A DNA stretch of 64,000 nucleotides from Heliocidaris erythrogramma (lineage: Eukaryota; Echinodermata; Echinoidea; Camarodonta; Echinometridae): contig CM046853.1 of assembly GCA_025617745.1 (NCBI GenBank), positions 5,886,873-5,950,872 of the forward strand. Reading direction: 5' to 3'. The position numbers and the translations under genes were made by a program. The notes beneath the pieces are model-generated. The model did no database searches and was not told the DNA's origin. It was given only the letters and a program-made list of their open reading frames with translations. Positions 42,208 to 53,842 of this stretch are shown here, piece after piece (the stretch's first letter is position 1; each line of letters opens with the position of its first letter).

Positions 42208-45200
42208 GTGAGGTATACAATTTCGTCTCTCTCTCTGTCTCTTTATATAATTCTATGATAAGGCGAAGGCTACAATATCCTCGTCCTCGCTTAAGTGTGA
42301 CTGAGACCTGAGTGTGAGACGACAAGGCATGGCTCAGAGTGCAACCCTCATGCCCAAAGTACTCTAGAGCCTCACCGCTGGCGCTGCGGCCTGAGCGCCG
42401 CCGGCGGGGCTGGGGCTCCGCACAACACGAATAGTGGTCATTTTGACCACTACGATATATGCATGCAAAAATAGTTGGTATTTTCTGTCGCATATACCAA
42501 AGATATGGGGGGGGGGGGGGGGGAAATAAGATAAATATTTTAGATACTTCCTTTCAAATTCAGCCCTTAAATATCCCACTCCTACTCCTAGTCCTAGTCC
42601 TACTAGGCCTACTACTAGTAGGCCTAAGCCTAGGCCTATATTATTAGCTTCGTGAGTGTAAAAAAAAAAAAAAAAATGGCTACGGTATACGCCTTTTACA
42701 TCACGAAGCCAGGCGTTTTTCCCCAGCAATCTAAATTCGCACGGGTTAGCAGGACATGAAAATACCCTGAAATAACACTTTTCTGATAACTCCCGCGACC
42801 GATAGGCCCTTCCCGACACTCATAGCTACATTCCTATACTTCCTGTGTATAATGTAGGCAGTCATACACCTCATCTTTTTAAAACACCACTGCACAAAAG
42901 TCACCAATATTCACTCAAAATCGGCATTTAATTTTCAAAAACCGACCCCAAAATATCCAAGAAATACAATAAATTCAACTCACCAATGTTGGAAAAGATA
43001 TTTTCAAAAATCAAATCCGTAATTTACTGTTGATTCTCGCGAAACGAGCTATCGGAGTCATTGTGTACATTTCCTGGTCGCCGCGGGCGCCGACATCTCC
43101 CCAAAAGAGTTTTGTCCTCAAAAATTCGGTCCCTATGGCGTACACGGAAAAGTTCTGATTTTCTGTGTGCGCGATCGTAAAGATCGATGTGCGCTTGCGA
43201 TCCCGAGTTTCTTCGTGGATCTGGACAAAAAGTGTATTGGCCGATTTTAGTCTAAGACATCGGCAGTTTGTAAACAACACGCGATCGCGAAACAAATCGG
43301 CGGGGATTTCTCCGGTTTTGGACAAGATTTTGACTTTGGATTTTGCTGAAAATATCAAAAGTTCTTCCTAACGGCCATTTGAGGTAGGAGTGAGATTTTT
43401 AAGGGCTGAATTTGAAAGCAAGTATTTAAAATATTTATCTTATTTTTTCCCCCATACCTTTAGTACATGCGACAGAAAATACCAACTATTTTACAGAAAT
43501 GTACCCGGGAGTGCTTCCCGACAGCGTTTCCTCCTTGGGAAACGTTTTGTATTAATAATAGTATGTCTTTTTGATCGTACATATTTTTACCAAAAAATTA
43601 AAAAAAAGATAAGAAATTTCCGAGAACTCACCAGTGTTTGTGTATCCATGCCTCCTCTTGTCATGCAGATATAAAATGGCGGCTGCGTGCGACGGCGCGC
43701 GATACAACCATAATCAATGGTACGATATGTCGCCGACAGCGCGCGCCGTCGCACGCAGCCGCCATTTTATATCTGCATGACAAGAGGAGGCATGGATACA
43801 CAAACACTGGTGAGTTCTTGGAAATTTCTTATTTTTTCTTGGATTTTTTTGTAAAAATATGTACATACTAAAGACATACTAATACAAAATATTTCCCTAG
43901 GAGGAAACGCTTTGGGGAAGGGCCTGTCGGTCGCGGGAGTTATCAGAAAGGCAGTGTATACAGCCACACGCGTGTGGTTGTATCCGAACCACGTATGGCT
44001 GGATACAGCCACACGCTGGCATAACACCTATTGTATATCAGTTATCACCACGTATTGTATATCACCATCATCACTGTGTTCACAATCAAATTAACCTCAT
44101 TTTTGCATTAAATTCTTACATTCTACGCCACTTTAATTTCCTTGAACCGTTTCAATTTCTTTCTCACCGTCTTCTCTCCGGGATTTTCTAGTTTTGTAAG
44201 AAAGGTCGTCTGTTTAACAGCAAATTTTTACCCTTTTTCTACTTATGTCATGTCCATTCTGGCTTGCTTTCGCGACGGCTCTGTCAGTCTGTGCACAGTA
44301 CATAATACATGCTCATTATTTACGCATACTGACAGAACCGTCGCGGAAGCAATCCAGAATGGGGCTGACATAAGAGGTAGAGGTGTTGTGGATCAGTGGA
44401 TAAGTCCCGGACTGTGAACCACGAGGTCCGGGGTTCGAATCCCACCGCAGCACTAGCGTCCTTTGGCAAGACGTTAATCTACATTTGCCACTCTCCACCC
44501 AGGTGTTAAATGGGTACCCGGTAGGATGGCGAAAGGTAATGTCCTTTGCTTAGCACGTGTGCGCTTAACAGGCGACTGGCTGGAATGCTCCCCAGGGAGT
44601 GGAGAATGTGCATACACTGTGTGCGGGCGTGCCAGAATCCAGTGACCGGGGTAATAATATATATCGATATATAGCGCTTTGAGCCAGCACTTGGAAAAGG
44701 CGCTTTATAAATGCCAGGTATTATTATTATTACATAAGTAGAAAAAGTGTGAAAATTTACTGTTAAACAGACGAACCTTTGTAACAAGACTAGAAAATCC
44801 AGGAGAGAAGACGGTGAGAATGAAATTGAAACGATTCAAGGAAATTAAAGTGGCGTAGAATGTAAGAATTAAATGGAAAAATGAGGTTATTTTGATTGTG
44901 ATGATGGTGATATACAATACGTGGGGATATACAATAGGTGTTAATGCCAGCGTGTGGCTGTATCCAGCCATACGTGGTTCGGATACAACCACACGCATGT
45001 GGCTGGATGGTAAAGACACATGCATGTGGCTGTATACACTGCCTATCAGAAAAGTGTTATTTCAGGGCATTTTCATGTCCTGCTAACCCGTGTGCATTTA
45101 GATTGCTGGGGAGAAACGCCTGGCTTCGTGATGTAAAAGGCGTATAGTCATTTTTTTTTTTTTTTACACTCGCGAAGCTAATCCTGGCTAGTCCTACCTC

Positions 45201-48200
45201 GGGCTCAGATCACAAAATCCAAAGTCAAAATCATGTCCAAAACCAAAGAAATCCCCGCCGATTTGTTTCGTGATAAAGTGATCAGGCTTTTGGGTTATAA
45301 GTTGTAAGGTCAAATGTCAAAGATTTCAATTAACATGTAATTAGAGGCTTTTTATTCTGGTTATCACAATATTGTAAGAACAGTTTGAGCCATCAACTGA
45401 ATTTAGGCATCTATAGGCATATAGGAGACGCAGTCGCATTCATCTTGTTTATTACCTTTATTACCGGATGTCTGTCATCCAGTGCAGGTCTTCTCATACA
45501 AATTGTTCCTGATTATTAGTTCCTGATGACATTGCAGTGTGACAGTGTCAGTGAGTCAGAGGTACATTGCTTAAATTTAAAACAAGTATGGCCTAATCTG
45601 CCCAAGGATGTGAAAACTGTTGATTACACCAGAACTTGTCTAGCCTTGCTTTGAAAGAGTTTACAGATAAGGCAGTGACAACCTTGGTTGGTAGGGAGTT
45701 CCAGTCACTCACCACTCTAAGTCCAAAAGCATTTGCTCTCACATCCAATCTGCTCCTCTTTTGGAATAGCTTGAATGGGTGACCTCGAGTTGCCTCAGGA
45801 GTGACAGCTGAGAAGAATATATCCTTGTTCACCTTGTCAATACCATGGATTATCTTATAAGTCTGGCTCATGATCATATCTCCTCTCCTCATTCTGTACT
45901 GGAGGGATGGCAGCTTTAATGCTCGAAGTCTGTTCCCATAGTTTAAGGTAGCCACAGATGGAATTAGCTTTGTTGCACGTCTCTGAACCTTTTCAATTTC
46001 TTTGAGATCTGATATGTATCTTGGGTGCCACACTGCATTTCCATATTCAAGGATTGGTCTTACAAGAGCCTTGTATAATCTGGTGATGGTGTCTTTATCC
46101 TTGTAGATGAAAGTATGTTTAATTACAGTTAATATACGGCTGGCTTTTAGGACTGTAGTGGCAACGTGGGTGTGAAACTTGAGCTCAGCATCCATGATGA
46201 CCCCCAGGTCCCGTTCTTCTGAGACTTCTTGCAAGGCAGTTCCATTGAGATTGTATGGATGATGCAAGCTGTTTTTACCAATATGCAAGAATTTGCATTT
46301 AGACATATTGAACCGGAGTTGCCATTTCTCAGACCATTTTATCAACATATCTAAGTCATCTTGGATGATATCGCAATCAGCATTAGTCCTTATTTCTCTG
46401 AAGATCTTTGTGTCATCTGCATATATCCGTACAATACTGGTCACTACTTCTGGCAGGTCGTTGATGAATATCACAAATACAGTTGGGCCGAGTACGCTTT
46501 CCTGGGGTATTCCACTCCTGACACTACTCCATTTTGAAAACTTTCCATTTACCTTGACCCTCTGCCTCCTACCTGTTAGGAAGGCATGAAACCACTCCTG
46601 AAGTTTGCCAGAGATTCCATATGCTTTGAGTTTGCTCAATAGGCGTTGGTGAGGCACAGAATCGAAAGCTTTACAGAAGTCTACATATATTGTATCAATT
46701 TCGCTTCCACTATCTAGGGAGGATGTCCAGAGCTCCATTACTTCCAGTAACTGTGTCACACATGAACGGCCAGGAAGAAATCCATGTTGATCATCACAGA
46801 GCATGTCATTCTCGCACAAATGCTGGAGCAAGATGCCTCTTATAACAGATTCTAAAATCTTACCGATGACAGATGTAAGGCTGATTGGCCGATAATTTTC
46901 AACAGCACTGCGGCTTCCTTTCTTATGCATCTTTCCATGTTTGTGGTAGTACTCCTTCAATGACAGATTTCCTGAAGATAACAGCCAGGGGGTACATATC
47001 ATTCAAGTCAGGTATATGTTGGAGATCTTCATCTGTGAATACACTGTTGAAATAATCACTAAGGAGTTCAGCACGCTTGTCGTCTGTGTCCGCAGTATCT
47101 CCTTAGTCGTTCCTCAGGACCCCTAAATCCCTACGGCACTTGAGTGAGCTATTGGCATACTTCCAGAAGGCTTTTGGGTTAGTCTTCACATTTTTTGCAA
47201 CATCTTTCTCGAAGTCTCGTCTGAGTTTTCTAAGCATTTTCCTTAGCTTCTTGGCCTTGTTCCTTAATCTATCATAAGCAGATGTACTTCTAGTACGACT
47301 TTTCCTGTATGCCTTCCAGGCTCTACATCTGTCTCATGGCAGTCCTTGTCATTCAAATTTTCTTCCTCTTTCTCAGCTTTGAGTCTGTTGTCTGTGGAAT
47401 ATTCTTATCAATTTCTTTCTTGAATTTGACAGAGAAGTAGTCCCATGACTGATGGACGTCCATATTGCTCAGATCTTCCTCCCAATCAACATCCAGCATT
47501 GCCCTGTTTATAGCTTCATAGTCCCCTTTATGTCCCCTTTATCTGTATCTGGGTTGACAACTATCAGGAGTATTGGCATACAGATCTAATCTGAAGAGCA
47601 AGCATACATGGTCACTTAATCCCAAGCTGGGAAGAAAAGACAATTCAGGAATTATTTCCTCATTGTTCGTTATCAGTAGATCAAGGATGCTTGGACGCTG
47701 TCCACTTCTAAACTGCGTGGTCTCAGTGATGTGCTGATGCAAAAAGTTATCTCTAAGGCAATCAATGAATTTTTGTTCATCAGCTGTGCATGCTGTCCAC
47801 AGATCACAACGGATGCTGGGATAGTTGAAATCTCCCACAACCAGTAAGTGTGATGGGTTGCTGCTTACAGCCTCATGGAGAAGTTGGCATCAATTGCTAG
47901 TATCAGAGTTGGTTCGACTTCTAGCAGGGCTTCGATATATACCACCGATTATCAGCGTGTCATTGCCTTTCAGACACATGTGTATCCACACACTTTCATT
48001 AAACTCAGTTTCAAAGTGCACTTCTTTAACGGTGGATGCCAGTCCATCTTGAACATAAACAAGTATTCCACGTACTCCATTTCTGACAATATTTGTATAA
48101 GTCACATAGTTGTCTATATTGTACTTTTCTTCACTTGGCTTGATATCAACGTGCTTAGGCAATACTTCAACGACGATAATAATATCTGGTTTGTAACGTT

Positions 48201-50809
48201 CAGCGAGTAAAGATAACTCATCCAACTTGTTTAATAAGCTGTCACTATTTGTATACAGTACTCTCAACTTGTTTAGAAACTGTCATTGTGAGTTGCCTGT
48301 GGGCATGCTCATCAAAGGATCTCAAATGTGGACCCTAAAGCCTACACAGCATAAATGATATACATGAACAGTAGATGCAAATTTCTCCAGTATTAGTGTA
48401 AATCACTCATAGGACCAACAGTTGTCAGTTGGTGAATACACATTCTACACTGCTACTGTGCTACACAAATAATCTTTGACAATTGGACATAAAAAATATG
48501 AGATCGAAAAGGTGATAGTTAGAATCTCACTTACCTACCTGCATATTGTCTGGGGGAAGTCCCTCTTCTTTGGCGACCAAAGCATCAAATTTTGCCTTCA
48601 TTATATTTTTTTTGATAAGACCAAGTAATTTCCCTATGTGCTGCCCTCTCTGTATGGAGAGGTGAAATCTGCATTTGTTTATTGTTGTATAATAATAATA
48701 ATAATAATATTGGGTATTTATATAGCGCTCGTATCCACCAATGGTGCTCAAGGCGCTCCAATAGTACTGCAGTTGGGGGCAGCAGTTGTGTGTTTTCACC
48801 GCGACCATATTGGTTTAGGAGTACGAGGTTATACTGTAACCTACTTTGGATGAGTTGCGTAAATGTTGAAGACATGACTTATATTTAATGTGCAATTTGG
48901 ATTGGAGGATGTCGGTTTAGTGCTGGTGTAATGGATTGGGATGGGAGTGTGTCACTGTTTTCATTACGCCCACTGTGTGACCTTTGTCTTTTCTGCAATT
49001 CCCCTTCATACAATGTTATATTTAATATTCAGACTCTTGTATGAATTTTTGCTGTCCATTTTTAATCTGTTTCACTGGCAATAACATGATATACCATGTG
49101 AAAAATCATTTGATTTTATATGATGGAAGACCAAAAGCTATGCACTTATGTAATTTGTTTTAAAAACTCAAAGAATGAACAGATTAATTCAGTATTTTGA
49201 ATGCAGACCTCTGTGTTTGACCTTATTTGAAGTTGAATTGCTGAAAAGACTTAAGAAGAGAAATTTAATATGACAAATCTTTTCAAGTTGATATTGGTGA
49301 CTGATCACCTGTTCGTACTGTGCATAATATATTCTCTCTCTCTTTCCTCAGATACCTGTCTTGGTATCTTCTAATAAGCGAGTTCATAATTGGCCCATGA
49401 GCAACTATTCGCAAATGACCTTTCCCTTTTTTCATTAGGACAGGCATCTTTTCAAAGAAAGATAATACGTAAGCTTGCCCGACATAGCAACCTACAGAAT
49501 TCAAACCCTATGAAAGAAAGACATCGTAGACCAGGTGACTAGAATAGGACGTCAATGAACACTTGGGAAAGCGCATTGTTTGCAAGTTGGCTATCATTTG
49601 TCAGACTGTCAAATATTAACCATCAATGAACACTTTGTTGCTTTTAAGTGGATTTAATGAAAAGTATAATTAAATGAATATATGAATAATCATTACATCA
49701 CAGTCGTTGCTTATCTCAGTGCATTTTAAACGAACATGCCAGTTTATCTCAAATGACCTTTATCTGCTCATGCGCAAATCCTAATTACGAACTCGCTTAT
49801 TGAATTATGGTTTCTTAATCTCTCTCTCTCTCTCTCCCTCATATTGCATCAGTCATCTCCTCGCAACCTCCTAGCTTTTCAGTACCTCATGAAGCAGTAC
49901 AGACAAAACCAAGTCACACAAGAGCAAGTATGCAGGGCACACAATGGCTTGCTGCATAATGCACAGACATATCTTTGTCTACTTCGCAGCACCAGAGAAT
50001 GTGAGGTATTAAACTTCATTTCATTTTCTATTTATCATGATTACAGTCTTCTTTTTTTTTAAAGAGCATCTTTATTGATTGTAACAAAGGAGAAATAGAT
50101 ATGTAGACCAAGGCATGACCAAATTACTGGTAAATGCAGGTCATTAAAAAATGATATATACAAACCCAGCATGATAAATATGCTTTCTTCATTTTTGCTA
50201 TATGAAATTTGGTGTTACATATAGTGATTGATGACCTGCAAAATAGATAAAAGCGGGCAAATTTAAGGAATGTGTCATATTTTGTTCACAAAAATGTGCA
50301 AAAATTTAATTGTTACTTTTGTGAAAATACATACAGAACAAATATTGGCATTGTTGTTTCATCTTAAATTCAAATTCTGTTGTGATAATTGTCCTTCAGT
50401 ATTCAGATGGCAATGCCAATATTTGTCAGACAGCTAAGGACACCTACTTCCAGACTGAGCAAGTTGCTTACTTGAGAAAACCTAGAGCTATACAAACAGA
50501 GAGTCGCGACACTGGAGGTCGCTTCTGATTGGTCAGTCACTTCATGGAGCTTCAAATAGTTCCCTCCCATGTACATGAAAGGAAACTTTTGGAAGCGCCA
50601 TGATCCGCCATGTTTTAAACAAAGAACGCGTACGCGTAGGCTTATTATGCGCGTGTCACAACTCTCTATATAGCGCCCTCATGCATTGTAATAATTGTAT
50701 TTTCATACAGGAATTGAAAGCAGAGTATACACATGGTGAAAGAACGATCCAAGAGAGTGCAAGGCTTGTTGGACTAGAACTTCCTAAGACACCACCCTCC
50801 GGTGAATGA
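42124..50809 (+). CDS. FMC1: FMC1, mitochondrial ATP synthase (complex V) assembly factor, 3 exons, complete
   Basis: Exons 42124-42207, 49853-50005 and 50711-50809 join in phase 0 to 111 residues, close to the 113 of the human protein as I remember it. FMC1 is a small matrix protein of the LYR-like family that helps assemble the F1 part of ATP synthase together with ATPAF2/Atp12. Recognisable blocks: LRCITRELRYAKP (exon 1, the LYR-like segment), AFQYLMKQYRQNQVTQEQVC and QTYLCLLRSTRECE (exon 2), and HGERTIQESARLVGLELPK (exon 3). No cleavable targeting sequence is evident, as is usual for LYR proteins. The first intron is 7.6 kb and loaded with mobile DNA although the coding sequence is only 336 bp. 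Confidence 0.94.
42460..43505. repeat. inverted repeat with arms 42460-42590 and 43385-43505
   Basis: The left arm contains TAGTTGGTATTTTCTGTCGC; the right arm contains its complement GCGACAGAAAATACCAACTA. Complementarity extends through an ATTTATCTTATTT/AAATAAGATAAAT segment and TTCAAATTCAGCCCTTAAA/TTTAAGGGCTGAATTTGAA. The loop holds the A- and B-blocks shared in inverted form with 45050-45290. An 18-G tract interrupts the left arm at 42508-42525. Confidence 0.8.
43520..43925. repeat. near-perfect palindrome centred near 43717
   Basis: Arms of about 180-190 bp. The innermost parts, TAAAATGGCGGCTGCGTGCG and CGCACGCAGCCGCCATTTTA, face each other across about 30 bases. Outer parts match through AGAACTCACCAGTGTTTGTG and its complement out to GTTTCCTCCTTGGGAAACG. 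It also lies within the larger mosaic. Confidence 0.88.
43945..45060. repeat. large inverted repeat interrupted by a SINE
   Basis: The left arm (about 43945-44300) and right arm (about 44325-44374 plus 44732-45060) are reverse complements: for example CTACGCCACTTTAATTTCCT at 44125 against AGGAAATTAAAGTGGCGTAG at 44839, and TGGCTGGATACAGCCACACG against CGTGTGGCTGTATCCAGCCA. The centre near 44310 is the inverted pair CGCGACGG/CCGTCGCG. Confidence 0.85.
44375..44731 (+). mobile_element. tRNA-derived SINE, 357 bp, with TSD
   Basis: Flanked by ACATAAG on both sides (44368-44374 and 44732-44738). An A-box-like GTGGATCAGTGGATAAG lies near the 5' end; a perfect B box GGTTCGAATCC is at 44432-44442; there is a body of about 250 bp; and the tail is AGCGCTTTGAGCC..GGCGCTTTATAAATGCC followed by a TTA repeat. 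This is the standard layout of an RNA polymerase III SINE. Confidence 0.92.
45050..45290. repeat. inverted copies of blocks at 42660-42790 and 43285-43370
   Basis: 45050-45180 is the reverse complement of 42660-42790 (AGAAAAGTGTTATTTCAGGG, with a T tract opposite an A tract). 45220-45290 is the reverse complement of 43285-43370 (AAATCCCCGCCGATTTGTTT). The two blocks are in the opposite order relative to a simple palindrome, so rearrangement or nested insertion occurred. Confidence 0.8.
45593..48270 (-). pseudogene. CR1/L2-type LINE, broken endonuclease and reverse transcriptase
   Basis: Minus-strand order: endonuclease pieces at 48267-47890 (SLLNKLDELSLLAERYKPDI and LIIGGIYRSP) and 47838-47539 (MGDFNYPSI, then LGLSDHVCLL); a linker with FWKYANSSLKCRRDLG and an in-frame stop; then an RT piece open for 469 codons (47002-45593) with VENYRPISLTSVIGKILE, IYVDFCKAFDSVPHQRLL (motif A), IPQESVLGPTVFVIFINDLP (motif B), IYADDTKIF (motif C intact) and the C-terminal LEYGNAVWHPRY block. 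Frameshifts separate the pieces, and Gly-to-Glu in the usual GVPQGS motif weakens RT. It sits antisense in FMC1 intron 1. Confidence 0.9.
48680..48790. repeat. SINE-like 3' tail and (AAT)n microsatellite
   Basis: An (AAT)n tract joins GGGTATTTATATAGCGCTCG and GCTCAAGGCGCTCC, resembling the tail of the SINE at 44375-44731 in reverse. No A/B boxes are found nearby, so it is truncated. Confidence 0.5.
49373..49801. mobile_element. MITE, about 430 bp
   Basis: Terminal repeats AATAAGCGAGTTC (49373) and GAACTCGCTTATT (ending 49801), with imperfect complementarity inward (CCCATGAGCA..CGCAAATGACC against GGTCATTTG..GCATGAGCAG type sequence). No ORF. It lies just before FMC1 exon 2. Confidence 0.7.
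49853..50005 (+). CDS. FMC1: FMC1 exon 2
   Basis: 51 codons, SSPRNLLAFQYLMKQYRQNQ to STRECE. The acceptor GCATCAG is preceded by a (TC)n polypyrimidine run; the donor is GTATTA. Confidence 0.94.
50006..50710 (+). other. FMC1 intron 2
   Basis: 705 bases. Mostly AT-rich, with a short GC-richer patch at 50500-50680 (ACGCGTACGCGTAGG, TATATAGCGCCC) that may be a repeat remnant; no coding sequence seen. Confidence 0.5.
50711..50809 (+). CDS. FMC1: FMC1 exon 3
   Basis: 32 codons and TGA, ELKAEYTHGERTIQESARLV to PPSGE. Acceptor TTCATACAG. The GERT.QE.A.LVG.ELP block is the most conserved part of the family. Confidence 0.94.
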   Translation, partial: ELKAEYTHGERTIQESARLVGLELPKTPPSGE

Positions 50810-53800
50810 AACTTTGGAACAATGTGAGACTGAAAGAAATTGTAAATTATCTCTAAGAAGGTATATAGATGGTACATAATGCTTCTCTCTGCATAAGGAG
50901 GAGGACACGTCCAAAACATCTGGAAGATATTCTGAGCTGCACTTGCTCATTATCCATTCATTGGACCAGACAAGACCTGTGTAATGCTACATTAGTTTTT
51001 GTGAACAGCCAAGGTTTAACTGTCGATAATTCTGACTGTGTTGTAATTCTTGGATGGATCTTTTGTCTAAATAAGTATGGGTCATGCAAGAATTAACTTG
51101 ATGTTTCCATAATCTTTCGTATTCATTTTTGCTCTACGTCTTTATTAAAAGAATATTGGTATTGAGCCATTTTTGATTAACCCCTAATGGCTACTGTTTA
51201 AATTGACACAAAATATCCTATTTATATTAATACAAATGCCTGTAGTACAATGCGATTGTCATCTCAATATCAAAATAAACTCCCTGAAAGTTTGAAGAAA
51301 AAATAATCAATGTTTAGCAAGAGACAATGTTCATTTCCAATAAAATATAATAATTTTGTCCATACAGTGATACGAATGATCATAAAATCGTAGATAACAT
51401 TTTAATCAGACTAATTTCAAAGAAATTCTACTTTGTCATTTGTTTCCATCTGTGTAATTTTAAGTCCTATCACCATTTGGATTGACTTTTCAACATGTAT
51501 TTTCCACAGTTGAATTATATCTTTAATTACTGTTACATGTACTTACGTGTACAGATTATATGGCCTTGATGTGTCAGAAACTGAAAGTTCAAATCATTTT
51601 GAAAATATAAGTGTGAGAAATATAAAACTTACCAGTAGTTCAAACATAATTGACACCCTTCATCTTTACAAAGTGCAAAATTAATATAACTCATAACATA
51701 CATGTATAACACAGAGTTGTTTTATTTGAATCCATTTTTAAGTATCAGTTTGTACATGTATTTTATTGAGTGTTGTTGAGTTTTAAGTGCTATTCATAAG
51801 AAATTTTGAAATTTTAACTTGCATTTGTGATCAATGCAGAAAATGACCTGTTGATCCACCCCATAAGTTGAAATGTCTGTAATATGAAGGAACTATATGA
51901 AAAACCTTGCAGTATGGGATATATATATATTTTTCCTTCTTGATATGGAGTTTCAGTTTGTTTGTTTTTTGGTTGTGGATCCTTCTCTTTTGCTGTTTGT
52001 GTGGCAGGATGAGGCAGGTAATTAATACATGATGTGTGTACATGTGTAAGTGAATAAATTCACCATACGGTATTGGTAGTCTTTCTGTTTTATTATACAT
52101 AGTCTTTCTGTTTTATTATACATGTACATGTATAACTTTAGTGTCTTCTTTAATGCATTGTCCATTTTCAATCAGTGAATCAGTTCATTGTGTTAACGGG
52201 TGCCGTTAAGTTTCAAACAGTCGTTTCTACAATTTAAAGTAGAACTTTATTGATTTTAAATATTGGCTTAATACTTATTGCATACATGTAGATGGCATAA
52301 ATTAAACAAGGTTATCAAAATTCAACGCTTGGACAAATTTGAAGTAATGATAATTATCAATTATAAAACGGTAAAATACAGCCCCGATATAGCAACTGAA
52401 GAGCTCGTCGGACGCTGCTGAGATGTGTGATGTCACAACGTGGACCAGTCCTGTCTATAAAGCAGACGATGTCCCATAACATCTTACACATTTATCAGTG
52501 CCTGTTTTGTCATCTCCTCTTCACTTATTTCTCTTACTTGACTAGCGTCAGTCTTAATGTAAGTCTGTTGCCTCACTCTTAACTTCGTGTATGGTATTAT
52601 TTTGATGAAAAATGCAGCGTTAAAAAAAATAAAGGAATCAGTCACTTGTAAACAAAATAAGACGCCATTGTATTTTTAGCTGCTTGCACCGGCGCATGTT
52701 CAGCGTTTCAAGAAGGAACGAATACCATCTGTGCTATTATCCGGGGGGGCTTTTCAATTTGAAAGTGGGTTTTATTTCATTGATCCTTATCCTGTATATT
52801 TACAATCAAACGGTTTGAGTTGTCAGAATCAGTTTCACTTCTCTTTTAGAATAGTGTGAAATAAGGTCATGTTTAAATAAACCAAACTCTTTATAATATG
52901 ATAAATGATAAATACGATTGCCATCTGTAAGCTTCCCAGTTTCTAGTGATACATTATTTGCCATATTTGTGATTTTCTTTGAATAGCCACTTTAAAGGTA
53001 CTTCATCCCTTTTGTAGCCCTATATCTTGAAGTAGTGTGAGTATGCTATAAATTACAAAATAATTATAATTAGAAAGCTTGTGCGGATGTGAAAGGGATT
53101 ATAATTTGCTTTTAAGTAAGTAATAAGAACAATTTGGTAACACATTACTTTTTTTGCAGAATTTTGTGTACTGGTAAGTATGCAAAAGGGATGAAGTAGC
53201 TGAAAGCTTAAAGAATAATTACATTTGGGCATTGGGAGGATGGGTGTATGTCACACAATGTATGCTACATATATTCAATGTAATGATAAGTCACATTATA
53301 ACACATTCTCAAACTCATTAATAAATGCAAACAACATCATCTAGTCAAAACTTTTCTTTTTTGGAAGCATAAAATATACATCTTTATTATTACACCTTGT
53401 TCAAATAGAAAGTACAATAACAAATAATACTTGTTGGATATACAATTTGAATGAATTTGTATGGAAGTACAAATTTAACCAAATAGGCAAATTTGCTACA
53501 TGTCTTTATATAAATCAAATACATGTATAGTCTTCACACTTTCTATAATCACAAGTACATTGATAAAAGATTTGCACTACATGTATTTCACATGACACAC
53601 TTCAAGACACTCTACATGTATCTCTTCTTTCACTTTCAGTTGTTGAAATACTTGATGTTCCTTGAGTTATTAATCAGTGTTTTTTCTTGGCACTTATAAA
53701 TCTGCAATATTCTGCATTTCATTGGAACTGTGATATTATACCCTGCAGTAAGCATTTAAAAAAAAAAAACTGAAATTTTCCTTTCCTATCAAAGCCACAC

Positions 53801-53842
53801 TTGACCATGCTTTATCATTTACAGTAAAAGCTAGAAGAAATC
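50810..53842. other. FMC1 3' flank and intergenic DNA
   Basis: FMC1 3' UTR begins here; AATAAA hexamers near 51273 and 51340 are candidate polyadenylation signals. 52380-52620 is GC-richer and promoter-like (listed separately). The remainder is AT-rich with no recognised exon. Confidence 0.45.
52400..52565 (+). promoter_or_regulatory. possible promoter and untranslated exon of an unknown transcript
   Basis: A CRE-like TGATGTCA (52429), a TATA-like CTATAAAG (about 52455) and, about 100 bases on, a strong donor (TTAAT|GTAAGT near 52560) line up as a promoter plus short first exon. No downstream exon was identified, so this may be chance. Confidence 0.2.

Larger units (their letters stand above)
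42208..49852 (+). other. FMC1 intron 1
   Basis: Contains, in order, a GC-rich repeat patch (42360-42430), the palindromic mosaic and SINE (42460-45290), the antisense LINE (45593-48270), a SINE tail and the MITE at 49373-49801. 48300-48680 and 48900-49370 show nothing recognisable. Confidence 0.6.

Noticed and set aside
44375-44450. Possible functional tRNA gene (perfect B box)
   Set aside because: No cloverleaf with paired acceptor stem; the unit continues into a 250-bp body with SINE tail and TSD.
53160-53173. A 14-base segment between TTTTTGCAG and GTAAGT
   Set aside because: No neighbouring exons or coding sense; short intervals like this occur by chance in AT-rich DNA.
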